Positions 1 to 11,600 of a DNA stretch of 64,000 nt are shown here, in pieces (positions within the stretch are counted from its first letter, which is position 1; each line of letters starts with the position of its first letter). The DNA is taken from positions 352,856-416,855 of the forward strand of contig RHPI01000008.1 of the NCBI GenBank assembly GCA_009103225.1. Direction: 5' to 3'. The notes under the pieces are model-generated. The model ran no database searches. It was not told where the DNA came from and worked only from the letters and a program-made list of their open reading frames with translations. The position numbers and the translations under genes are program-made. This DNA comes from Chlorokybus atmophyticus (Eukaryota > Streptophyta > Chlorokybophyceae > Chlorokybales > Chlorokybaceae).

Positions 1-670
1 CTCGCAACGGCATTATCGTATTATTATAATGGTACGAAAGTACTATTGTCGCAATGGCACTATCGTACCATTGGTATGGTACAATAATGCCATTGCGACA
101 ATGGCACTGTTCGTACCATTCACATAGTACGGCGGCTGCATTGTACTAGCGTCTCGACTTGCCGGCCGAGACCACCGTCCCAACTTGCCGACCTTGAGGG
201 ATCGGCGGTCACTTACTTATCATACTTGACACACAATAAGTACGTCGCCGCCGCGTTAAGTGCACAACCGGCGATCGACCGTTACTTAATAAACGCGGTA
301 AGGTCACTTGATAGGGACTAACGGTGACTGGCTTGCCAAAGTAGGTAGGCCGTCGCATACTTTTCGGCGGTCAGGGTACGACCGACGGTCGGCCGTCACA
401 GTATGTGACCAAAACGTGACTTATCTGCTATACAGATAGGTCGCCATCGCGCAAATGGGACGACCGACAATCAGCCGTCACCTTAAAGTGCGGTGTTGCC
501 GTCACAGGCAGGCCGCCGTCGATTGTACTCATCGGTCGACCGCTTGCCGTCGGTATATGTTGCTTGATAGTAACGGCCCTTTATGGACCAATCCATTACA
601 TCGGATAGGGTCAGGCACCCGTCAGTCCCTCAGTCCCTTGTCAGTCACCGTGTGAAATTTGCGACGTTAA
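1..670. repeat. Diverged dispersed repeat, copy 1
   Basis: No coding signal. The stretch is built from short words such as GGTAC, CCGTC and GTCGCCGCCGC. Its right end (about 600-665, with CAGTCCCTCA followed by a TTTGCGACG word) closely resembles 46925-46990, and its left end (CGCAACGGC followed by ATCGTACCAT words) resembles about 46410-46510. The two copies therefore seem to belong to one old interspersed family about 600 bp long. I see no terminal inverted repeats, target duplication or ORF that would assign a class. Confidence 0.5.
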
Positions 671-783
671 TACAATGCCCTCTTTCGAATAGAGTGCCCC
701 CCCGAATATAATAACCCCCATAAATTGTGGGGGGCACTTTGTTGCAAGGGGGGCACTGTGGACGGGTAAATACGATATGTATA

Positions 784-784
<1 letters not shown>

Positions 785-822
<38 letters not shown>
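785..822. repeat. (CA)n microsatellite
   Basis: Nineteen uninterrupted CA dinucleotides. Open frames running through it on both strands are products of the repeat and are not genes. Confidence 0.98.
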
Positions 823-824
<2 letters not shown>

Positions 825-2834
825 GCATGTACAGATGCACAAGTAATATGTGTACATGCGTATCATTGTGTTTGCACATGCATGTATATGCACGTAGCCT
901 ATACGTTGTATGTATATGATGATGCACACATATATAAATCTGTGTGTACACAATATACGTATAATTAACATCTTTACCCTCGCTATAATCACAAATGGCA
1001 GCTATGGAGAGTGCTTACATTGAGTATGATAGTGCTTTTATATGGTAGTAATTTGCCTTATGCACGTTGGTCCCCGATAAACATGTGCTTACACGAAGGC
1101 TGTACTGTAACGCATTCAAGCAGACATAAACATTTCAGTCAACTTAGGCTAAGGGCCCCTTAGTAAGGGGGCTACTACTTATGTGTATTAAGAGGTTTGA
1201 TATAGTTAAGCTAATTCATGTTCGCCGTGCGGTCAGCGGACTGGGTGATGCTGTTTAACGTTGCTGATTACTAATGTTTACATCAATCTAATGGAGTACT
1301 AAGACGCGTTGAGCTTATTCACTTAGATTCCACGTTGGCGTCGAGATAACGTACGTCAGCTATGACTCTTCAACCCTTTACCCTTTACACCCACGCCAAC
1401 GAAGAGATGACTGTCAGCTAGCGGTAGCGTGACGTCGTCGTAAGTGGCAAATGACTGATTGGGAGGCCCCATCAGTGATAAGTCCCTCTGTATCATAGAT
1501 TTATTGAATTGACAAGTGTGATATGCAACTCGTAAATTTACCTAAATTTGCAAATCCTATTTTATACATTGTTGACATGTAGATTCTAAACATTGTCACC
1601 TTTGATAGTGTTGCAGTAGTGGCGTGTATACAGCCAGCAGGAGTACGTTGAGGTAGAGTGTGTGCTCTGAGCCGGGCCCCCTATGTTGTAAAGGTTGCAA
1701 TTGCAGCATTGCTTCAATCCAAAAAACTTATCTCGTGGCCAGGTAGTAGGAGGTGGTTGCTTGTCGCATTTGCAGCTTATTTGCTAGGGTACTGTGTATA
1801 TGTGTATATGCTTTCGAGTGGTTCCGCTGCAAGCGGATATGAAGGTTGGCAGCATGCACATAAACAGAGGATACTTATAAAATAGGGTGCAGCACAATGC
1901 AGAGGACATGCATGCATTCGTTTTTACCAAACAGAAAGAAACAATAGGTACGATGTGGTTGTCCTCGCCGTTTGCTTCTTGCTGCTGTCCACATATTGCT
2001 GCTTGAGGGTTTTGATAGTCTGATGTCTTGTCTTATCTTGCTATAGTAGGCTGTGCATAGCTGTGCCTTGGCCTCCACATGATGCCACGAATGCTTCTTG
2101 TTGTCTTGCCCTTGCACTGTCACCTACTTCTGAGTTTGTTATTACCCCGCTTTTCGGGTGTGTAAATGCTTGTGGTGTTTACCCCACTTGCACAGCACAA
2201 CACCACACAAGCATATCCGCCTCCCGCCTCGCCATGCCTGCTGCTGGTTCGCTGCCCTGCCCTGCCTTGTCTGTGCCCTTGCTGCATCCTGCAGCCTAAG
2301 TCCTAACCAAAGAATTTCTGTGCTACGGGTAGTTAGTAGCAACCTGCTTCTACCTGCCTGCCTGGCTCCGCCCCTGCACTTTGCATTGCATGTAGCTAGG
2401 GCACGTAGCTTGGTCAAGCCCCTATCAAAATTCTGCCGTGCCCATGCTGTTGTTGGTCGCTGTGCTCCACGTGTTTGCATGCTTGTCTTCCATCCGCCAT
2501 GCGTAGCAGCCTATATGCAACTCTTGTGTGTGTTATGTACGGACACAACCTCAATATTAAAGTCAAGAGAGCAAAAACTTGATACATAGTCATAGACTGT
2601 AGCAAAGCAATATGGCAAGCAACAAGCAAAGCCATTGTACTGTCTTAGCAGCGGCAGAGGCAGGAAGCAGAGCAAGTTAGCGTTATTACTAACACAAGCA
2701 GCAACCACAATAGCTCCTCACCTACACATAAGCCCACAGTGATACATACACAATTAGTTACTCACAATGTTTACATAATTGAAAAGCCAACAGATGAACA
2801 AATCTTGACAACTTTGCGACCCAAAGCAGTATTG
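823..2834. other. Intergenic, no convincing gene
   Basis: About 2 kb without an ATG-initiated frame of any length, splice-supported exon or recognisable domain. The open frame at 1658-1885 starts at GTG and is rejected. The right end holds the 3' region of the Nudix gene on the minus strand. Confidence 0.6.
2771..2775 (-). terminator. TGTAA polyadenylation word, Nudix gene
   Basis: On the minus strand TGTAA lies about 60 nt after the Nudix stop codon (2835). TGTAA is the common chlorophyte polyadenylation signal. The site is inferred from position only. Confidence 0.45.
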
Positions 2835-4889
2835 CTAACTAATGCTTGCGCACTTTTGCACATGGCCGTTCAAATACAACCAAGCGCCGCCTCTATGGCA
2901 ACCTGGCATCAATGCTGCTTTGGCCCACAATTCCCTCTGTGTAACAAGGACAGTACACCATGAACATTACAATTACATCAGTTACTTACAACATGATGCT
3001 AACATGCGGCACGCACCTTGGGCACAGCGCATAGGCTAGTGGACTCAAACTTGTCCACGGCTGAGTGGTATGTTTCAATCACTTCTTCAGATGTGAGCAC
3101 GCATTTGAACTTGAACATCATCGTGGGACGTGCGTGCAAACACCGCCGGCTGATGCCAATGAAGAGGGGAGCGGACTACGTGCAAACAACAGTTAAGTTA
3201 AGTGCGCATGTCTGCATTGCGCACTTGATGAGTCCATGATGTTTTTCACACTCACCAAATGCTTTCCATCCACGCCGGACTCCTCTTCAACCTCCCGCAC
3301 AATGGAGTCATACATCTCAAACTCTGCCTTGCCAGGAGATACGTCTTCAAAACAAGAAATGCCAGCATCCTTTGGCTTCACGGACCAAACCAACACACGT
3401 GAGCTGGATCACACACATCCCAAACCGTTGGGAATCATGCGCAACCAGTCGTTCAGATTGTACAACAACACGCACCCCACAAAGCATGCGCATGTGTGTG
3501 TAATACACAAAACATGCTCGTACCTCAGGATGGCCACCGGGGAAAACGAGCGTATGCGGGCATTCCCCAACATTGCCGCTGCGTTGGAGCACAATGACGT
3601 GCTCGTCGCTCGTTTCCACCACCGCACCGTTACCCAATGACGAGGCAGTGTGTTGCCACCTTGCAACATCCTGATGACAAACACACTCGCGCAGCTTCAG
3701 CGCCAGATTGTGGCTCAGCTAAGCGGTGGTTGTTACAAAACAAGGCTTACCCACTCGCTTGGTGATTGTGCCATATCCGGCATTGCGGAGTCAACGGTCA
3801 CTGCCGGCGCTTTTGACATATTCGCCGGCAATGCTGATGTCGTTGTTGGCGCTGCCGCAAAGCCTTGCCACCGAGGGTTCAGGTTCGTACCCACAAACTG
3901 GCTACCAGCCGGCAGATGATAAGCAAAGGAGACAAGTCAAGGAAACCTCACAAACGGACTTGACTCTCATGAAGTGCTCACTTCAAATTGAGAGATTGAC
4001 AAAGACCATGGGCAACCTGTAGTTTGTCAAGCCCAAGCGCAGTGTCACGTGGGATGGATGGCCTGCAGTATCCGTTTTATCCACTCGTATCCCACCATAC
4101 TGCGCAGACACAGGCATGAGATGTTGGATGATATACAACCATGCTCCCATTGGTGCTTATTGATGGTACGGAGACATCATGCAGCGCATATTTATGGCAC
4201 AGCAGACTTCGCGAAAGTGTGCTAGTCATGACCCATGTTACCCTGAACTTCGTGCCGTTGAAAAGCGCTGGCTGCGCTGCCAGCCGCTGCTCCCATATCT
4301 GGGAGTGGACACCGTTGAGAAGCATACAGCAAACGCACACATACAATAAAAAAGAGTAAGTTGGTTGTGATAAGATTTAGTGTTGGATTTTGCTGAGAGT
4401 ACACGAAAACACGAACTGAGTGATGTGTAAGTCAACGGATTGCAACAGCAAGAAAGAAGGGGGGAAGTAAGGAACCGGCAAGAAGCAGACCAGGCAAAGA
4501 AGTTGGGTAATCAAGACGATTCAGCAGGATTCTCAGTAGCAAAAGACCTTGCACCTGTGTAATGGACTGCTCCAGTTGCGGGTCTGGATGAGGCACCCTG
4601 TCGTACTTGGTGCTCGCCTCCACAGTCAACTGCGTGTGCACGCTTGCATGTGCATGTGCGCACGCATGTTTGTGATTATCACTCTTGTTCAGTGCGCAAA
4701 GCAACACAACCACGCCCTCTCAGTATGTATTGGCAATAGAGGAATCACTAAAGAAAAAGTCAGCTCAAGCAGCTGCAGAACAACGCGAGAGACCCACCAA
4801 CCTCCTACCTGATCTTGGCTTAGACCGGTTGGGCAATGCAGGAGGATCTCAAACTGGGACAAGTGTGGAGCATCAGCATCAACATCCAT
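2835..4889 (-). CDS. NUDT22/AtNUDT9-like Nudix hydrolase (UDP-sugar diphosphatase family)
   Basis: Nine exons join in frame with GT-AG borders into 324 residues: 4889-4809, 4629-4555, 4298-4242, 4099-4017, 3901-3751, 3670-3524, 3375-3256, 3175-3017 and 2936-2835. The product follows animal NUDT22 and Arabidopsis Nudix hydrolase 9 along its length. Visible landmarks are EILLHCPTG near the N-terminus, LFNGTKFR, LGLTNY, FVGTNLNPRW, GNGAVVETSD, FPGGHPE, REVEEESG, PLFIGISRR and MPGCHRGG. The Nudix box is split by extra residues between GGHPE and REVEEESG, as in this subfamily. Human NUDT22 hydrolyses UDP-glucose to UMP and glucose-1-phosphate; the same activity here is inferred. The start is the ATG at 4889; the more upstream open codon is GTG. 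No targeting peptide is obvious. It is transcribed away from the ureidoglycolate gene 97 bp upstream. Confidence 0.92.
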
Positions 4890-4986
4890 AGCCACTTGCA
4901 CCTCCACCTGCACCTTCACCGCCGCCTGCGCCTAAACTGCCACAACTGTCAGCCACCTTCACGCTTGGCTTGGTTGTTGCATAGGC
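4890..4986. promoter_or_regulatory. Shared divergent promoter, Nudix and ureidoglycolate genes
   Basis: Only 97 bp separate the two start codons, which face away from each other. Both 5' UTRs and core promoters must lie here or overlap the coding regions. The strip is rich in CACCTGCACC-type words and has no clear TATA box. Confidence 0.55.
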
Positions 4987-6672
4987 ATGGCGTCGGCGTC
5001 GGCGGCGGTTGCGTGCGCGTGGTCGTTGGCGTCGCCGTCGTTGTCGCAAGGCAGGCTAGGCAGCGGAAGGCGGAGGCCCCTGTCGTCGTCATCATGCCAG
5101 CTGGCATCATCATCTGTCTGTCTTAGGCCATGCCAGGGGGCAGAGGTGGCAGTTTCTTCCTCTGCTGGAGTAAGCGCTAGGGTTTGGGGCAGGCGCCAGG
5201 CAATTCGCTGCTGCCTGGACGCTGTCTCCAGCCAGCAGTATGAGGCCTCTTCCCGTACGGACACTGCCGCTGCTGCTGCTGGACAGCGCCGCCGGAGGAT
5301 CGTCCTTACGCCCGTTGAAGCCACGCCGGAAACGTTCGCACCTTTCGGGCAGGTTTACGATGACACTAAAGTCACTGCTAAACACATTCTGTAGTAACGA
5401 GTAACTTGTTTCAGTTAACACTTCTCTCCAAGTTATAAGCATGTGTGCAAGTGACTGATATGGGCATGTTGCTTGTGATTATTACGAGCTTGACTTTGGT
5501 TTTGGAAACTGCTTCTGTTGGATCTGGACTGCTGCTGGTTGCGACGCGGCATATGCATGGTTGGTCTACTTGCGCATGAATGCATTATCGGCATGCCTCA
5601 ACCAGCCTCATGAAGTCACGCATGCACAATGGCACCAATACAGCATCAACGGGCAGGTCGTGTGCATGCATGCCTGAGTCATTCACTGGTTCGTTCTCAC
5701 TTGTGCGTGCACGCTCCTAATGTGTGTTTGAGCTGATCAATAGATATAAGCTTACAAGCCCTTTTAACAAACAGATGTTCACGGAAATGCCGCATGGATT
5801 GCTGCCATGGGTTTACATTCTCTGCAATTTTCACCACGTCTTAGTCGCTGCTGTCCTCAGGTCATTGGCCCGACAGACGACGGAGCGGAGTTTGGAGATG
5901 ATGACGCACAGCTGCAGCTGGATCGGGGCACCCCCAGGTGGATGTAGTCAGCAGCCTTCTGCTTGCTTTGGACGCGTTTGAATGTCAGCTGTTTCCAGCA
6001 ATCACACAGTGTCATGGTCTTGCGAATGAGCAGCGCTGTAGTCAGTCTCTAAAAAGCTGCTGTTGGTGTTTGTTTCTATAGGAGTTGCAAGGAATTGCTT
6101 CTTGCTACACATCGGCTTAGTGGATAGTAGTAGTTTACACATGATGGTGGGTTGTGTCGTTGAGCACATGTTGTGGCAGGTTCTACATAATGAGGTTACC
6201 GCGAAGAGGTCGAGTATTGGACCGCATAACACACCACGCCAAGGTCACGCAGTGCCTTGGGTCACTTGGCGATCAGTCATGGTATGCAAAGCTTTTGGAC
6301 CAGGCTTAATGCATATCACCTGGTTCGCAACATAACCTGCCTCTGAACCTTCCCGCTAGGTATATGGCTGTGTGCCCACCGGGCACGCGCCCATCCGAGG
6401 ACAACATTGTTGCATTCAGAGTACCTCCAAGGCGGTTCATTAGAATGCATGCAACCACATGGCATGCGGGCCCGTACTTTGAGGATGAGGAGATGATGGA
6501 TTTCTACAACTTGGAGCTTAGCGACACAAATGTGGGTTGTGCACATATGTAGCTTCGCATGTTGGTGTGCAACTCGCACTAACTGTGCTGTGTGCAGGTT
6601 GTCGACCACAACAACCACTATTTTGGCAAAGAGGGTCTGGAGTTTGAGATCGCAATGAGGCCAGTCGGTTGA
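4987..6672 (+). CDS. Ureidoglycolate lyase/hydrolase family protein (AllA-like, PF04115)
   Basis: Five exons (4987-5352, 5861-5937, 6180-6281, 6360-6531, 6598-6672) join in frame to 263 residues with GT-AG introns. Residues 1 to about 95 are rich in Ala, Ser and Arg and look like an organelle transit peptide. The catalytic fold follows: ATPETFAPFGQ, then DDDAQLQLDRGTPR, RFYIMRLPRRG, ITHHAKVTQCLGS, VPPRRFIRMHATTWHAGP and a short C-terminal YFGKEGLEFEI strand. These match the AllA/DAL3 family, which releases glyoxylate and urea from ureidoglycolate in purine (allantoin) catabolism. The H-x4-H stretch in the HATTWHAGP segment is the family's conserved region near the C-terminus. Ureidoglycolate as substrate is inferred from the family. 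TGTAA words occur at 6757 and 6775. Confidence 0.92.
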
Positions 6673-6756
6673 CAAGCAAAGCGCTGTTTTGTGTATATAC
6701 CACGATCTATATCCTATACTAAGAGTAGATGGCGGATTGTACAACATGCATTCATG

Positions 6757-6779
6757 TGTAACGGAACAATACAGTGTAA
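6757..6779 (+). terminator. Two TGTAA polyadenylation words
   Basis: TGTAA at 6757-6761 and 6775-6779, about 85-105 nt after the ureidoglycolate gene's stop codon. This is the position and word expected for chlorophyte 3' end formation. Confidence 0.5.
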
Positions 6780-7159
6780 CCTAGTACCTAGGGCTACAAA
6801 TGGCGAGTCTGGACTAGTCATCAGCGTCAGTGTTGTGATTCGGATACCCCGATGCTGATGTGGGTGCATGGACAGTCTGCAGTATTTTCCTCAGTCACAG
6901 GTTTCGAGCGCAGGGTCAAGATATACCAGCACTTCAAGAAGAAAGCTACCCAAGGCTTGAAACCCTGAATGCTGCATTGGTTGTACAGCAGGATCTGCCG
7001 AGGATCTGCCTAGGATGTGTCAATTTTTTACCATAAAGATGCTTATCAATCACAGACGTACAGTGGGTGCGGGTCATGTCCATGGCTATGCCTAAGCTCA
7101 CACGTCACAGCAACAACGGCCAGCACAGGGCCACGCAACAGCGCAGCACACTAGCACGC
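6780..7159. other. Intergenic, nothing recognised
   Basis: No exon-like frame or repeat is recognised between the ureidoglycolate gene and the retroelement relic. It ends in short AGCACACTAGCACG-type words. Confidence 0.5.
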
Positions 7160-7740
7160 TAGCACGCGCATGCAACTACACGCAGGTGCCCTGCAGCACC
7201 TGCGAGGACCGCATCCTCCGCCATCGGGGGCACCGTCTGTAGCGGCACCCATCCCGGCACAGCCGCCACAGCAGCGGCACCACGCTCGAGCAGCGCCAGC
7301 CCCTGCGCCCGCTGCAGGGCGCAGGCCACCCTCTGACGATACATGGCCACGAACCCGCTCAGACGGCCGAGGGTGAGGCCACGCGTGTAGACCGCCTGCC
7401 GGGCGCACTTCGCAATCAGCGCGTTGAACGCCCCGCCCAACGTCCCTAGCGTCTCTGCCGCCAGCGGTATGAACTCGTCCGCGGGCGGGTGGTCGGCATC
7501 CTTGCGCCGCTTCGCCTGCTCCGCCTCCTTCGCCGCCCCTCCTGGTCGCTGGCCTGGTTCGGGACACGTCCAACAACCAACGCCGATCGCGCCCCGGCTC
7601 GGAGGCGACCAAGTCAATCCGACGGTCGTGGGTCTCGCCGGGCCGTATGGGCATAAACCCGGCCTGCTCCCTACTGACGACGTACCCAGCATCACGCAGG
7701 ATCAGGTACCTCGACGGGATGTCAATGCGCCTGTAGTACC
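7160..7740 (-). pseudogene. Frameshifted C-terminal fragment of a non-LTR retroelement-type protein
   Basis: On the minus strand an open stretch starts after an in-frame TGA near 7745 and reads WYYRRIDIPSRYLILRDAG, then EQAGFMPIRPGE, RRIDLVASEP and RWLLDVSRTRP. This continues in a second reading frame with AKEAEQAKRRKDAD, FIPLAAETLGTLG and SGFVAMYRQRVACALQRAQ. The order D...LLDV, Lys/Arg/Ala-rich helix, 'FxPLAAETLG' and an arginine-rich tail recalls the C-terminal restriction-like endonuclease and tail found behind reverse transcriptases in algal retroelement proteins. The frame change near the RP-rich segment and the lack of an RT domain upstream mark a dead 5'-truncated copy. GC content is clearly higher than in the flanks. 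The family assignment is from memory of these tails. Confidence 0.6.
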
Positions 7741-8219
7741 AGCCATGTCAGAAAACTTTTGCGCAAGAACATGTGCGGTTGCGCCAACCCGTATGCATGT
7801 AGCACAAAACGCATGCATATCCGCACTTGTGCACCAATATGCACGAGCAATGCGAAAGCAGCTGTGCTGCTGCAGATCACTGCCAGCAGGTTCAGCCAAC
7901 AACATGCGGCGTGGCTGTCCAAGCACGTGCATTTTGGTGCTCTTGTCGTTGGATGCTGACCGTTCGGCAATGTAAGAACCTCAATCATAGACTGACACCG
8001 CACATTTACATCTCAACACATACGCATTGCCATATGATGTTATACATACCCTCAGTCACCATCCAACACGCTTCTGGCACAAGCAAAGTGGAAACAAAAC
8101 CATTCTCAACAATTAACTCACTATTAGGCAAACTTGAATGCACACAAAACCAGCGCTTGAATAAACAGCGGTGATTGAGTTCATACTGCCACAGCTTTGC
8201 ACAAAAAAGTATATGAGCA
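7741..8219. other. Intergenic, 3' flank of the GPI mannosyltransferase
   Basis: No coding signal. TGTAA on the minus strand (8006-8010) lies about 210 nt past the stop codon of the next gene and may be its polyadenylation word. Confidence 0.45.
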
Positions 8220-11200
8220 CTACAAGAGATTGCACGCTGCTGTTTTGTCATTGACTGCAACTATGACATGTATTTCAATGCGCATGGACTCGTAGGCACT
8301 CATCAGTCCCGTGGCTTTGGAAATCTCCACAACAATGCTCAGCTCTTCCCCGCTGAAGTGCGGCCCGAAACTGCCGACCAGTTGCAGCTCAAACTCGGAC
8401 AAACAGTTGCATTCAGCCTCAGGACGCACTCCGTGACTGGCTGGCAAAACCACATAGACCATGCTTGAACTCGCAGCCGCTTGTCTCATAGTATCACATA
8501 AGGACGCCGTGGGTGCCCCAGCCAAGTCAATAATATTAACCTCTGCAGCAGAAGGTGGTTGTCATGTCTCGCACTAACGGCACAACACTTGCACAGGTGC
8601 ACGCGCACGCGAATATACACACATGCATGGGAGCGCAGGCAGATAGAGATGCGTCACCTGGTTGGGCATCAGCGGTTGGTGCAGTGCACGCGGTTGCCGG
8701 GATGCTGAGGAGGAACCGCGGCGGCATGTACGTGCGATGGAAAATGACCGTCGTGTTTACGCTGGACGACAAAGCCTGGCAGCCTGGAAGCAAGCTACCA
8801 TCTTCATGCACAGACGCCTGCAGCTGCGGCTGAAGCAGCCCGTGCAGATGCATTGTTGCAGGCACAACACCCGCCTGAACCACAATCAATGCTTGTTTGT
8901 CTAGTTAAGGACCTTTTAATAATACAACCCACATGCATACACCACATGACGGAGTCATAAGCACCTGATGCAGGAAGCCGTATCCGACCAAGAGGGAGAT
9001 GTTGAAGAAGGCCCACACAGTCTGGGAGACCACAAGGAAAGGTTACACAGAGACAGGTAGGTAGTGCAGACAATGCACCCATGATGCTATAACGAAGGGT
9101 ACCTTGCGCATTGGAGTTTTGACTGGGACGTCTCCAACGACTATGCATAGTGGTAGCAACAGCGGCAGCAAGAAGCGCGGCTCCTGCATGAGATACGCTT
9201 GCTGTCAGCATTGACCCATACGACTGTTGTGAATCTGCTAAACAAACACGCATGTAGCCTTAAGCTCAATCACGTCAACAAACACAAGCAAGCACCCGGC
9301 TGCACCTGGTGTGGGGCCATTGACAGTGCGAACAAAGGCAGCAGGATGCATCCAACCAAGCATAACCTAATGCTTTGGGCTTTTGTGGGTGGCAATTTGG
9401 CTCCTGCGCCATTGCAAGAAATTCAGCCCAGCAAGACTGCATGTTGCTCAAGCGTGTGCTGCGCATTGCTCGCATTGTTGTGCATGTCAACGTGCACAAC
9501 ATGCGGCGGCTTCAAAACAATGCTGTCAACTATCTGCTTGACCTACCGCAGCATAAGTGGAACAACTGGGAGGCGCAAGCCAGGGCAACAGGGCCGAACA
9601 TGAGTGGCATGTTGACCACGACATGCAAGTAGCGCGGGTGTAGTCCTGTCCAGTGAGTGGGTGTAAAGCAAAAGGCCACGCAGGACGAGGAAAGGAAAAG
9701 TGACACGCTTTTTGCCAATGCTCACCATGCAGTGACAGATTCTTTGCTTGAATGTTGTACAGAAGACTGTTAATCGGTGTCCACATGAGTCTGCCCTGCA
9801 CACAACCTGGGATGAACACCAGAATCCTTGAAAGGTGGTTACAGCGGGCTGTACAACAACTTCAGTTCAGACACACCTTCCAATGAAAGGTGCACAGCTG
9901 GCGAAGTCGCCGAAATATGGTTGCGCATGTTGCAAGAATAGAAAGCAGGGCGTTGGAAGCATCAGGGCGCAGCATTGTGGCGTTGTCTGATGTGCAAATA
10001 GCAAGTTGCCCATAGAACAAGGAGTCGCCGATTGCGATCACTAGAGCAGTGGGAACAAAGCCCGCCGTCAAGCTCAAGCCAAACTGCACTGAAAACAGTT
10101 GCGGTTAGATGCTGTCACAAAAACAAGTCCCATCAACGTACTAACACAAAGATGTGCTAAGCAGAGAGAGAGAGAGGAGTGCACGGGCACTTGTGTCTGA
10201 AGCAATCGCACCTGTGTGCTTTACATACTGCAGTACACCCTTTCCGTCTGCGCAACAAGTGAGTAGCTTGAAAAGAAGCAAAGGCGCGGCGAAAAACGCG
10301 AACGTGAATCGCGCAAACAAGCCAAATGCCAACACTGCGCCGAGCCACAAGCATTGCAACAGTGTGCATTTGGTCTTGTGTGGCGTGGGCATTACAGCCA
10401 GTACTGCTAGGGCCAGCAGCAGAGTCTCAAGAGTGTTGGAAAAGGTGCGCGTCATGAACAGGAGAGTTGGCCATGCTGAAGCGTACACCAGCAGAGTGCG
10501 CGGGGACGACCCGCAAAGCGCACTCGCCTTTGCAACTGCCATGTCTGTTACGACCTGTATGGTGAGTTACTACTATTATCTTTGGCTTACTCAATACACA
10601 AGATGTCCGCTGTTACCCGCAATGAGCGACGTGCCGAACAAGTAGATTCGTGGCAAGAGAAGCAAGGCGCCGGGTTTCACCACCCATTCACCTGCGAGCA
10701 CATTGTTATGACTGATGCCATTGGCAGCATTTATATAACAATGCGCGCGTGGCGAGCGGACCGAGGAGTGCATCTTCGCCCGCTTACCCCATTTTTGGGA
10801 TACTGCACGCAGCAGCAAATACGGAGGACCAGCCAATGCAAACCTGCGAACACAGACGCGCTTACATTGGGGCATCGAATCCATACAAGTAGAGCGCACA
10901 CACAAAATTGTTGATTCATGGTCAATCACATAAGCGCATATGTGAATGCGCGCATGGGGTGTGTATGGTGAGTGATAGTATGCATGGGAGCAGGTTGAGA
11001 CGCTGTTTGCACAGCCATTTGTGCTGTGAAGCCCTGTCCACACCTGAGATGCCGTGTATGTGGCAGCACATTGCTGCAACTGCAACTACAAGTGTGTGCA
11101 TGCCAGCGACACAGCCAGCTTACGGTACTAGAGACGAGCGTGCTGCTTGCGGCGAACGTTGGAACTCCCAAGGGATGAATGCGCATCGTCCGAGGATGGA

Positions 11201-11600
11201 CTGTGCTGCCACTTCAGGTGCCTGTGGGAGGGCAACAATTACAACACAGAGACTCACGCACACTGTGTGAACAACCCTACACGCTTGCACAACAGCTGCA
11301 ACCCTAACTGCCATAGCCACAACAGCTGCCTGAGTTCTAAGCACGCACTTGACACTTGCAAACAACGCAGCGGTAGTATTTGGCATAGCTCAGTTCTAAC
11401 AGTGAAGTGCGCAAACGATGCCTGAGCTGCGTCTAAGAAGAAAGCAGCTGCCTTACCTGAAAGAACTCGTCCGGATGGATGTAGCCGGGCAACAGCACGG
11501 CGAGCAGGCGGGCCAGCAGCAGCGCCACGTACACGACCCGCTCCCGCCCAGTCAGGCCAGCGGCAAGCACCTCCGCCGCACGATAAAAAGGAGGAGCCAT
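8220..11600 (-). CDS. GPI mannosyltransferase 4-like (SMP3/PIG-Z, GT22 family)
   Basis: A multi-exon ER membrane glycosyltransferase that would add a mannose to the GPI-anchor core from dolichol-phosphate-mannose. The start is the ATG at 11600; exon 1 (11600-11457) ends in the hallmark LLPGYIHPDEFFQ. Exon 2 (11221-11124) has ILGRCAFIPWEF. Later exons show SWPTLLFMTRTFSNTLE (about 10450), LAFGLFARFTFAFFAAP (about 10310), LTAGFVPTALVIAIGDSL (about 10040), TPINSLLYNIQAKNLSLHG (about 9750), GLHPRYLHVVVNMP (about 9630), QEPRFLLPLL (about 9160), VWAFFNISLLVGYGFLHQ (about 8990), AGVVPATMHLHG and TYMPPRFLL (about 8770). The HPDEFFQ, (H)QEPRFLLP and TYMPPR motifs are those of SMP3/PIG-Z. The last exon has GSFGPHFSGEEL. 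Exon borders in the middle are approximate. It is the fourth-mannose enzyme by similarity; confusion with PIG-B is possible but less likely. Confidence 0.9.

Noticed and set aside
645-992. Long open frames through the CA microsatellite
   Set aside because: They are produced by the repeat (Cys-Val or Thr-His runs) and have no ATG start or domain.
1658-1885. 75-codon frame with a hydrophobic stretch
   Set aside because: Begins at GTG, has no splice or homology support.
3236-3640. Plus-strand frame over the Nudix exons
   Set aside because: Antisense of well-supported minus-strand exons.
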